Source of the DNA: Monomorium pharaonis
Lineage: Eukaryota; Arthropoda; Insecta; Hymenoptera; Formicidae
Length of the DNA stretch: 64,000 nt
NCBI RefSeq assembly: GCF_013373865.1
Contig: NC_050471.1
Span: 7,849,307 to 7,913,306 of the forward strand
Reading direction: 5' to 3'
Position numbers and translations under genes: made by a program. Under the pieces are notes generated by a model, which saw nothing but the letters and a program-made list of their open reading frames with translations, searched no databases and was not told where the DNA came from. Shown here one piece after another: positions 11,111 to 23,200 of this stretch (positions are counted from its first letter, which is position 1; the number at the start of each line of letters is the position of its first letter).

Positions 11111-14100
11111 AGTCCCGGAAATTTACAGTACAACTTCGCTGAATTCAAATTTCAGAGTTATGAATATGAATAATGATCTCTTGTTTCCTGATAGATACGC
11201 GAGAATTAATGTGAGATAGCTACTTCTCCATATTTATAGCATCGAAAATTGAAGCCGAATATTAAAGAGAGATAATTCTCAATTTTTATTTACACATGTG
11301 CCTATCTACATATATTTATAGGGAGTGTATATCTTAATTATCAAGTGCCCTGCACTTTTCAACAATATTGTTATCTGCGTCGAGGGTTAGAAAAAATTAA
11401 TATTGTCTGCTGATTCCAATCGCAATGCAACAGATATAACAGAGACGAATGATAAAACGTCATCAATCTGGGGGTTCGTTCCACATTGAAAGACGGCACT
11501 GCATCCTTGTACGTCGAGGTAGATATTGAAAAGCGGTCTCTTCCATCGAATGATTCTACATCGATGTGCACCGCCCACTCGACGAAATACCTGGCACACT
11601 GTTTTTTTTTCTTGTCAAACATCACGACGAAAAATCAGATTACCCAGACGCGTTCTAATTTTTCCTCGCGTCGCAGTTACGACCTAAGTAATAGCTGTAG
11701 GCAGAGATATGGACAAACGAGATGAGACATGTGGGATTATTCTTTTTATAGGATACGCTAGTACGGATATAATTCCGTCAACATCTTTCCGAGTTTCTCT
11801 CTCGTAGAGGGAAAATCTTCGCAAATTTATATTGTACTTTTTTACGCTGTTACAACACAATGTTATCAAAAATTATTTTAATTGTCGAAGAGAACTATTA
11901 AACGATATTACAGATAAAGAATTTTTTTCTCATAAACATTAATTATCTTCTTTTCTTTTACAACAGCTTGAGAAGAACACGTGGACTGAGGAACAAATTT
12001 GTAAGCAATGATAAATGGCAAATGATTGACTATCGGTGCTTAATATCTATGAAAAAGTGATTTTTTTTAATAAACAGTATTGACAGGATTACCTCCATCG
12101 CGTAAGACGCGATGGTATGCGTACAACGCTGTCAGCATCCTCCTCGAAGAAAATTTCTATCCGCTCAATATGAAAGTTTCTCGTGAATTTATAATTTCTT
12201 CTCGCTGGAGAGATCCCGGTTTCAATCCTGCTAACACGATGCTGCAAATTTGCCGGAACTTTTACCAGCAATGTCGGAAGGACGGTCATGTAAAATTCTT
12301 CTTTTTACACAAGGCAATTTTGAGAAATTGTACAACAATTTCTAAATTACTAACCATAGCAATTATAAACGTCTTTATATTGTAGAATATTTTTAACCTA
12401 AATATAGCAAGATAATTACTGGCAGTGATATCTATAAACGAGATTAATAATCTTGGTTATCATTCAGAATTGTTCAGATATTTTTGATATTTTGGAATAC
12501 CAATCAAGACACTAGAAAATTACTAAAGTGAAATCTAAGAACAATATTTTATAATCAAGATATGCTTTCAATACATTTGAAATCTTCGTTTTGTTATATA
12601 CTGCTATTGACCGAATTATTTTGGAAATGCAAAATTTTTTCGTAACTTTCACGAGAGAAACAAAAAGATGTTTAACAAAGTATTTATCTGAAATTGAATC
12701 TGATAAAAAATTAATAACCGCTTGTTCCGAAGGTGTCCGGGATTAAATATCGCGGAAAATTGGGAAAATATTGGCGCACAAATGCTGAAAACGAATCACT
12801 AGTACTTTGGGAAGTGGATCTACCGCTATAAACGCGATCGCGGTTACAGATATTCGCGCGAATATGCGCGGCATTCTGTTTCAAACCATTAAACCGCCGA
12901 CTACGCATTGCTTGTGTGCATAAAGCAATTGAATTTATTGCACCGAAAGGCGCAGTGATAAGTGAAGCTCCGATCGTGCCCACGTACGATAAACCGAGCG
13001 GGAGTTCTGCACGCGGCTATCGCGCAAATAATTGTCCGATTCTCTAGCTCTACTTATATCGAATCGCGTGCACTCTCGATGCATAAAAGCACCTGACGTC
13101 ATCTTCTCACGAAATGAGCTTGATGAGTCCGAACGGATAATCTTGGTATATCTAAGTATGCGGATAGATTACAACAGTATCTCTACTGTATCACTAATTG
13201 TAAGTCAATTATCACTAAGAAAGAAATTACATATACATGTATAGATGTTTAGTGAAAGAAAAAGCATCATTTTTTTACAATCTTTAAATCTTGACATTCG
13301 ATATTTTAGCAAGTAGATCTAAAATTATGATGAAGTACACTTTGAAATTGGGCGAATGATAATGTTTCACCCACCTACTCTTCACTTTCGACATTGAAAC
13401 TTAATTTGCAGAAAATTCTTGACTCTCAATTTCAACAAAAAAGAATTGTTACAACAAAAACATCTCGGCAACTTTGCGATCGACGTCAAATTTCAATCCT
13501 ATGCGTTTATTTTCTAGATCACTCTGCATCATTCTGTATTCATCAAGAAGAATAGTGATTGTGCGATCTAAATACGCGCCATTAGATGACTGCATCGATG
13601 ACTGATACGAACGAGTGAACAATCATGCACGTTGCGAAATTATTCGGAATTGTAAAAAAAAAATGGTATCGCGACATTGCGCAGTTGTGCGCTCGAACAA
13701 TGAAACATTCCATGTAGCGCGGGCTCCACCCATATTTACTACTATACGTATAAGGTATATATTACATATGCGCAAACGGCTCCTTGTCAATTATTAATAG
13801 TGATTACCTCCACGAGTTTCAGATTTCTTCGGGATAACTTTATTGCGCTCTGCGTATGCGATTCCGTCATTGTTGAGTCACCGTAGTTTTAACTGCACAC
13901 ATGTCCTCCTTCGTGTTTCGCTTTGATACCGAATCTTCTTGATTAATTATTCATTCTTCGTAAAAGGTTTTATTTGAAGATAGATGGTCATATAATCGTA
14001 TATTTATTTTAAACAACTTTATAAATTAACTGGCAAGAGAATGAATAAAAAACAATCGTTCATCTTTTCTTAAGAAATTAAATTTTTTATTATAATCCTT

Positions 14101-15478
14101 TACTATTTTAATTACGGTTATCTCGCGATACCTTTTTTTGTTAAAAACATTTCAACGGCACGGCAATATTTCATACTTCAAATTTACCTCGGGGAAAAAA
14201 CCCCGGACACTTGAATAGCCACAAAAAGCCGTGTCGTCTGACGGTTATCACAACGCGACATGCCGAAACGGCACGTGCACAAAGTCAGTGATAATGAAGC
14301 GTGAAAGCGATCCAACCCCTCTCGCGGCATTGCGGGATGGCGTGTATCAAGTGTCCCTTTAATGGCGATCCCAGTGAGAGGCAGAAGAATCGACACCGTC
14401 CAATATCCATGATTTACGATTCCCGCGAGCTCTCGTCGGCCACGAATTCGCGACGAGCAAAATACGAAGGTTGAGACGAAGGTGAAAGAAAAGTGAGGAG
14501 AGAGGGCGATATAAAAAGAGGCAAGGCTCGCATTAAAAAAAAAAAAAAAAAAGAGGTGGCGGACCACAGTGGTCCCTCGAGATAACGGGTTACTCAAACA
14601 TTTGCGTCGCCACTGGCGATGAATCACGGCATGCCGCGAAACGCAATTCGTCCCGCGCGTTGTACCGCAGCCGAAGGGATTATAATACCCAAGACGGAGA
14701 AACAGGGTGGGTGAAGGCGCTTTTTTGCTCTGTCCATTAGGAGCACAAAGGGGCGTTCTTATTGCGTTTCGCGAATCCTGTCGCGCAATTAAGGACGGCT
14801 TTATTGTAATTAGAATCGGAACGGACAACGGATTTTCGATTCCCGTTGGTTATCTCCGCATCCCGGCGCGAGCTCTTCGGTCAATCCCTCGAGGAGCGAA
14901 ACGGAGGGAAATGGAAGGAAAAGCGCGAACGCGAGAAGAATGAAAGAGCCGAAGATAGGATAACTCGATTATGCGAATTTAATTCACGGGGCTGTTCCGC
15001 GTTTTTAAGCGCGACACTTGATTGCGATAATGTGCGATTTCACCTCATTCCCCTCATCTTATATGTATAGAATCTTATTCTTTTCATTTCTTAAATGTAT
15101 AGAACACTATTGTTTTACATCAAATTTTTCAACTTCTAATATCAAGATTTCTATGATTTTATCTTTAAACGCATACGAAGAATTATCTTAATCGCCGATC
15201 GACTAACCATTTGCATTCCTCGCTATGGCTCAACGTTTCGTTACATAATTATGATCGTGAATTATTGCATGAAGGATACACACAGGTCTTTTGTAATTCT
15301 CATGTATACTTTTGTCGAATCATTATAATTAAGAACCTGTTTTGTTTCATTCGCCATTCTCTCGTTTATCACAGCGACGTTCTGGACAGTTTTTGCCTGT
15401 TTTATCAAAATTTCATTCTTATAAGTTAATTAGAAACATCAAAGAAAAAATCCCTCTAGATCCAAATGTTACACTTTT

Positions 15479-15479
<1 letters not shown>
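11111..15479. other. Non-coding DNA
   Basis: No gene recognised. Local features are a perfect 8-bp-stem, 5-base-loop hairpin (CCATCGCG/CGCGATGG) at 12,093-12,113, a hammerhead-like string at 13,094-13,150, an 18-A run at 14,535-14,552 and a GC-richer part at 14,180-15,030. In that part a 214-codon minus-strand frame exists, but it runs through the poly-A tract and has no recognisable domain. Confidence 0.45.
14535..14552. repeat. Poly(A) run
   Basis: Eighteen consecutive A. No retroposed gene body or target-site duplication was found next to it. Confidence 0.95.
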
Positions 15480-15537
<58 letters not shown>

Positions 15538-15563
15538 GCGCGCGCGCGCGTGTGTGTATGTGC
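15480..15563. repeat. Composite (CT)n-(CG)n-(TG)n microsatellite
   Basis: About 28 CT units (15,480-15,535) run directly into seven CG units (15,537-15,550) and then a short TG tract. It makes chance Leu-Ser and Arg-Glu runs in the translated frames on both strands. Confidence 0.97.
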
Positions 15564-16884
15564 GTAGACATTCTTGTTTTGTACTCTGTATGCATATACA
15601 CTCACGATTACAATTATACAACTACACAAGTTGAGAAAAGAAGAGAGAAAGAAAATGATTTTGTCTCCATATTTACCGTCGTTTTGCACTGCTTTATGAG
15701 AACACACGTATCTCTGGCAACTGTAAAAATTATGGTAATTTATTGCACACTGGGACATTCACGTTCACAACAACATAGAGAAAATAACTTCTTTGCTAAA
15801 CCGGACATGATAATTACGATGTTAAAACCTAGTTTTGTTGAAACTACCGGTTTAATTAAAAATTGCTTTGATGTAACAAAACGGAACGAGTTAAACGTGT
15901 CCGTGAGACACATAAAAATATTAGCACATAAAAGTATTAAACAGAGCCACTTTGAGCGGCATTTAAAGTAGGCATCATACTATAAAGTGGAAGGAAGGGA
16001 GTATTTCATTCGTTCACGCTGAGCGTTTCGCGAAGAAAGCCGTAGCTTACATCAGCGATTGTGGTAAACGCGTCCGATGGAATCTGTAAGGACCACACAC
16101 AATACAGCAGAATTTACCGTCTAATTATACTGCAAAATATTTCACCAGACTTATAGAAAGTTAGGTAAAGCTCGCCTTGTGACTGCAAGGGTATATCGCG
16201 GCAATTTTGGTTCACAACACTGGCAATTCATAACACGTGTGTAACGCGCGTACCGTAAATTCTTAAAGCAGAATTATAATTTGTGCGTATGTACGTATGT
16301 GTGTTAGGTGACAATATAAATGCCCTGAAAATGTGCCCAACTGAGTTAACTATGTGTGCGTCATAAATGCATAAATATTAATCAAATATATCGCGATAAA
16401 AAGTCTACATTAAAATATTTTGCATTACGTACCTGCTTTTTTTATCATTTACCTTTTTTTTATATGTGTAATATATGTTCTTATTAATCTATTAATCTTT
16501 ATATAAAATGTACAATATACAATTTACATTATTAATACTAAATACAATAGAGACAATTTGTAATGTTAAATTATGATGAGAATTAGAATAAAAGATAATA
16601 TTGCATTAAAAATCTGTCATGTATATTGTATTACTATTAAAACGATCTTAATCACGTGTGTTACTATGATTAATGAAGTTGGAGAAAAAGAAACATTTTT
16701 AAATAAAAGCTATTTTATATTTAGCGGTAAAATTAAATAAAGTCTCGATAAAACAAAAAACGATACATTATCATTAGTCATATAATAATGTATCAGTCGT
16801 AAAACCCATACAGATTTTTTTATACTAGAAAGCGCTTCGCGCGCGCCACTTAGCATTTTTATATTAAACATTGCACTTTTTTTT
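15564..16884. other. AT-rich non-coding DNA
   Basis: No gene recognised. Scattered short motifs only. Confidence 0.5.
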
Positions 16885-17200
16885 CTTCTGTAATATTACT
16901 CTCACACACTTTATCATATTTAATGCTCTTCTCTATCTCACGCTCTTTCTCCCACTCTCTAAATTATTAATTATAATATTAATGATATTAATTATATTAT
17001 TTTCATATTGTTCAATATTACTCTTACACTTTACTTTCTTATTTAATCCTCTTCTTTATCTCTCACGCTCTCCCACTCTCCCCCCTCCGCCCCTCTCTCA
17101 CTCAGTAAACACAAATTAGTGATTATATTATATTTTCATGTTTCTTAATATCACTCTTACATACTTTATCTCCATACTTAATCCCCTTTAAATAAATTAA
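16885..17200. repeat. Degenerate pyrimidine-rich tandem repeat, three copies
   Basis: Three diverged copies of a unit of roughly 120-135 bp start near 16,891, 17,013 and 17,146. Each opens with a version of AATATTACTCTTACAC followed by a CTCTTTCTC-type tract. It ends just before the main satellite but does not resemble its 164-bp monomer. Confidence 0.6.
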
Positions 17201-17269
17201 AAATTATAATATATTATATGTAATGTTACCTGTTAATTTTCAATCAATTTTCAAAACTTTCACTTTCTG

Positions 17270-20200
17270 GCCAACTCTTTAGAAAATTATTGTACGCGTC
17301 CGGAACTGTAGGAAAACTGTGTTAAAATAAATAGAATTCTCGATATTTGATTAGCATTTCCCGTCAACCCTCAAAATTCAAGTTTTCCGGAAAATATAAT
17401 TGTTTAAAAAATGTTTTAATTAATTATATCACCTGAATTCTATAGCAAATTATTGTACGCGTCCGGAACTATATGAGAATTACGTTAAAATAAATAGATC
17501 AGTTGATATTTGATTAGCATTTCAGGTCTAGCTTTAAAAATTCAAGTTTTCCGGGCAAAATAATTGTTTAAAAAATGTTTTTATTAATTATAACACCGTA
17601 ACTTTCCAAAAACTATTGTACGCGTCCAGAACTATATGAAAACTGCGTTAAAATAAATAGAACTGTTGATATTCGATTTGCATTTCACGTCTAGCCCTCA
17701 AAATTCAAGTTTTTCGGGCAAAATAATTGTTTAAAAGATGTTTTAATTAATTATATTACCAAAACTCTTTAGAAAATTATTGTACGCGTCCTGAACTATA
17801 TGAGAATTACGTTAAAATAATTAGATCCGTCGATATTCGATTAGCACTTGTCGTGTAGCCTTAGAAATTCAAGTTTTTCAAGCAAAATAATTGTTTAAAA
17901 AATGTTCTAATTAATTATATCACCGGAACTTTACAGAAACATATTGTACGCGTCCCGAACTATATGAGAATTACGTTCAAATAAATAGATCTGTCGATAT
18001 TCGATTAGCACTTGTCGTGTAGCCTTAGAAATTCAAGTTTTTCAAGCAAAATAATTGTTTAAAAAATGTTTTAATTAATTATATCACCTGAACATTATAG
18101 AAACATAATGTACGCGTCCCGAACTATATGAGAATTACGTTAAAATACATAGATCTGTCAAAATTCGATTAGCACTTGTCGTGTAGCCTTAGAAATTCAA
18201 GTTTTTCGGGCAAAATAATTGTTTAAAAAATGTTTTAATTAATTATATCACCTGAACTTTATAGAAACATATTGTACGCGTCCCGAACTATATGAGAATT
18301 ACGTTAAAATAAATAGATCTGTCGATATTCAAATAGCACTTGACGTGTAGCCTTAAAAATTCAAGTTTTTCGGGCAAAATAATTGTTTAAAAAATGTTCT
18401 AATTAATTATATCACCTGAACTTTATACAAACATATTGTACGCGTCCCGAACTATATGAGAATTACGTTAAAATAATTAGATCTGTCGATATTCGATTAG
18501 CACTTGTCGTGTAGCCTTAGAAATTCAAGTTTTTCAAGCAAAATAATTGTTTAAAAAATGTTCTAATTAATTATATCACCGGAACTTTACAGAAACATAT
18601 TGTACGCGTCCCGAACTATATGAGAATTACGTTAAAATAATTAGATCTGTCGACATTCGATTAGCACTTGTCGTGTAGACTTAGAAATTCAAGTTTTTCA
18701 AGCATAATAATTGTTTAAAAAATGTTCTAATTAATTATATCACCGGAACTTTATAGAAACATATTGTACGCGTCCCGAACTATATGAGAATTACGTTAAA
18801 ATAAATAGATCTGTCGATATTCAAATAGCACTTGACGTGTAGCCTTAGAAATTCAAGTTTTTCAGGCAAAATAATTGTTTAAAAAATGTTCTAATTAATT
18901 ATATCATCTGAACTTTATAGAAACATGATGTACGCGTCCCGATCTATATGAGAATTACGTTAAAATAATTAGATCTGTCGATATTCGATTAGCACTTGTC
19001 GTGTAGCCTTAGAAATTCAAGTTTTTCAAGCAAAATAATTGTTTAAAAAATGTTCTAATTAATTATATCACCTGAACTTTATAGAAACATATTGTACGCG
19101 TCCCGAACTATATGAGAATTACGTTAAAATACATAGATCTGTCGATATTCGATTAGCACTTGTCGTGTAGCCTCAAAAATTCAAGTTTTTTGGGCAAAAT
19201 AATTGTTTAAAAAATGTTTTAATTAATTATATCACCTGAACTTTATAGAAACATATTGTACGCGTCGCGAACTATATGAGAATTACGTTAAAATAAACAG
19301 ATCTGTCGATATTCGATTAGCACTTGTCGTGTAGCCTTAGAAATTCAAGTTTTTCGGGCAAAATAATTGTTTAAAAAATGTTTTAATTAATTATATCACC
19401 TGAACTTTATAGAAACATATTGTACGCGTCCCGAACTATATGAGAATTACGTTAAAATAAATAGATCTGTCGATATTCAAATAGCACTTGACGTGTAGCC
19501 TTAGAAATTCAAGTTTTTCGGGCAAAATAATTGTTTAAAAAATGTTCTAATTAATTATATCATCTGAACTTTATAGAAACATATTGTACGCGTCCCGATC
19601 TATATGAGAATTACGTTAAAATAATTAGATCTGTCGATATTCGATTAGCACTTGTCGTGTAGCCTTAGAAATTCAAGTTTTTCAAGCAAAATAATTGTTT
19701 AAAAAATGTTCTAATTAATTATATCACCTGAACTTTATAGAAACATATTGTACGCGTCCCGAACTATATGAGAATTACGTTAAAATAATTAGATCTGTCG
19801 ATATTCGATTAGCACTTGTCGTGTAGCCTTAGAAATTCAAGTTTTTCAAGCATAATAATTGTTTAAAAAATGTTCTAATTAATTATATCACCGGAACTTT
19901 ACAGAAACATATTGTACGCGTCCCGAACTATATGAGAATTACGTTAAAATAATTAGATCTGTCGATATTCGATTAGCACTTGTCGTGTAGCCTTAGAAAT
20001 TCAAGTTTTTCAAGCATAATAATTGTTTAAAAAATGTTCTAATTAATTATATCACCGGAACTTTATAGAAACATATTGTACGCGTCCCGAACTATATGAG
20101 AATTACGTTAAAATACATAGATCTGTCGATATTCGATTAGCACTTGTCGTGTAGCCTCAAAAATTCAAGTTTTTTGGGCAAAATAATTGTTTAAAAAATG

Positions 20201-23200
20201 TTCTAATTAATTATATCACCTGAACTTTATAGAAACATATTGTACGCGTCCCGAACTATATTAGAATTACGTTAAAATAAACAGATCTGTCGATATTCGA
20301 TTAGCACTTGTCGTGTAGCCTTAGAAATTCAAGTTTTTCGGGCAAAATAATTGTTTAAAAAATGTTTTAATTAATTATATCACCTGAACTTTATAGAAAC
20401 ATATTGTACGCGTCCCGAACTATATGAGAATTACGTTAAAATAAATAGATCTGTCGATATTCAAATAGCATTTGACGTGTAGCCTTAGAAATTCAAGTTT
20501 TTCGGGCAAAATAATTGTTTAAAAAATGTTCTAATTAATTATATCATCTGAACTTTATAGAAACATATTGTACGCGTCCCGATCTATATGAGAATTACGT
20601 TAAAATAATTAGATCTGTCGATATTCGATTAGCACTTGTCGTGTAGCCTTAGAAATTCAAGTTTTTCAAGCAAAATAATTGTTTAAAAAATGTTCTAATT
20701 AATTATATCACCTGAACTTTATAGAAACATATTGTACGCGTCCCGAACTATATGAGAATTACGTTAAAATAATTAGATCTGTCGATATTCGATTAGCACT
20801 TGTCGTGTAGCCTTAGAAATTCAAGTTTTTCAAGCATAATAATTGTTTAAAAAATGTTCTAATTAATTATATCACCGGAACTTTACAGAAACATATTGTA
20901 CGCGTCCCGAACTATATGAGAATTACGTTAAAATAATTAGATCTGTCGATATTCGATTAGCACTTGTCGTGTAGCCTTAGAAATTCAAGTTTTTCAAGCA
21001 TAATAATTGTTTAAAAAATGTTCTAATTAATTATATCACCGGAACTTTATAGAAACATATTGCACGCGTCCCGAACTATATGAGAATTACGTTAAAATAC
21101 ATAGATCTGTCGATATTCGATTAGCACTTGTCGTGTAGCCTCAAAAATTCAAGTTTTTTGGGCAAAATAATTGTTTAAAAAATGTTCTAATTAATTATAT
21201 CATCTGAACTTTATAGAAACATATTGTACGCGTCCCGATCTATATGAGAATTACGTTAAAATAAACAGATCTGTCGATATTCGATTAGCACTTGTCGTGT
21301 AGCCTTAGAAATTCAAGTTTTTCGGGCAAAATAATTGTTTAAAAAATGTTTTAATTAATTATATCACCTGAACTTTATAGAAACATATTGTACGCGTCCC
21401 GAACTATATGAGAATTACGTTAAAATAAATAGATCTGTCGATATTCAAATAGCACTTGACGTGTAGCCTTAGAAATTCAAGTTTTTCAAGCAAAATAATT
21501 GTTTAAAAAATGTTCTAATTAATTATATCACCTGAACTTTATAGAAACATATTGTACGCGTCCCGAACTATATGAGAATTACGTTAAAATAAATAGATCT
21601 GTCGATATTCAAATAGCACTTGACGTGTAGCCTTAGAAATTCAAGTTTTTCGGGCAAAATAATTGTTTAAAAAATGTTCTAATTAATTATATCATCTGAA
21701 CTTTATAGAAACATATTGTACGCGTCCCGATCTATATGAGAATTACGTTAAAATAATTAGATCTGTCGATATTCGATTAGCACTTGTCGTGTAGCCTTAG
21801 AAATTCAAGTTTTTCAAGCAAAATAATTGTTTAAAAAATGTTCTAATTAATTATATCACCTGAACTTCATAGAAACATATTGTACGCGTCCCGAACTATA
21901 TGAGAATTACGTTAAAATAATTAGATCTGTCGATATTCGATTAGCACTTGTCGTGTAGCCTTAGAAATTCAAGTTTTTCAAGCATAATAATTGTTTAAAA
22001 AATGTTCTAATTAATTATATCACCGGAACTTTACAGAAACATATTGTACGCGTCCCGAACTATATGAGAATTACGTTAAAATAATTAGATCTGTCGATAT
22101 TCGATTAGCACTTGTCGTGTAGCCTTAGAAATTCAAGTTTTTCAAGCATAATAATTGTTTAAAAAATGTTCTAATTAATTATATCACCGGAACTTTATAG
22201 AAACATATTGTACGCGTCCCGAACTATATGAGAATTACGTTAAAATACATAGATCTGTCGATATTCGATTAGCACTTGTCGTGTAGCCTCAAAAATTCAA
22301 GTTTTTTGGGCAAAATAATTGTTTAAAAAATGTTCTAATTAATTATATCACCTGAACTTTATAGAAACATATTGTACGCGTCCCGAACTATATTAGAATT
22401 ACGTTAAAATAAACAGATCTGTCGATATTCGATTAGCACTTGTCGTGTAGCCTTAGAAATTCAAGTTTTTCGGGCAAAATAATTGTTTAAAAAATGTTTT
22501 AATTAATTATATCACCTGAACTTTATAGAAACATATTGTACGCGTCCCGAACTATATGAGAATTACGTTAAAATAAATAGATCTGTCGATATTCAAATAG
22601 CATTTGACGTGTAGCCTTAGAAATTCAAGTTTTTCGGGCAAAATAATTGTTTAAAAAATGTTCTAATTAATTATATCATCTGAACTTTATAGAAACATAT
22701 TGTACGCGTCCCGATCTATATGAGAATTACGTTAAAATAATTAGATCTGTCGATATTCGATTAGCACTTGTCGTGTAGCCTTAGAAATTCAAGTTTTTCA
22801 AGCAAAATAATTGTTTAAAAAATGTTCTAATTAATTATATCACCTGAACTTTATAGAAACATATTGTACGCGTCCCGAACTATATGAGAATTACGTTAAA
22901 ATAATTAGATCTGTCGATATTCGATTAGCACTTGTCGTGTAGCCTTAGAAATTCAAGTTTTTCAAGCATAATAATTGTTTAAAAAATGTTCTAATTAATT
23001 ATATCACCGGAACTTTACAGAAACATATTGTACGCGTCCCGAACTATATGAGAATTACGTTAAAATAATTAGATCTGTCGATATTCGATTAGCACTTGTC
23101 GTGTAGCCTTAGAAATTCAAGTTTTTCAAGCATAATAATTGTTTAAAAAATGTTCTAATTAATTATATCACCGGAACTTTATAGAAACATATTGTACGCG

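Noticed and set aside
12080..12385. Possible gene around the CCATCGCG/CGCGATGG hairpin, and a GGTTTCAATCC B-box-like string nearby
   Set aside because: The frame has no supported start or domain, and no A box or cloverleaf accompanies the B-box-like string.
14535..14552. Poly(A) tail of a processed pseudogene or LINE
   Set aside because: No open coding relic upstream and no target-site duplication around the run.
14184..14828. 214-codon minus-strand frame
   Set aside because: It passes through an 18-A run (poly-Phe), has no recognisable domain, and a plus-strand frame overlaps it.
15342..15971. 209-codon plus-strand frame
   Set aside because: It is held open by the CT microsatellite, which reads as Leu-Ser repeats. 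The flanks show no domain or codon bias.
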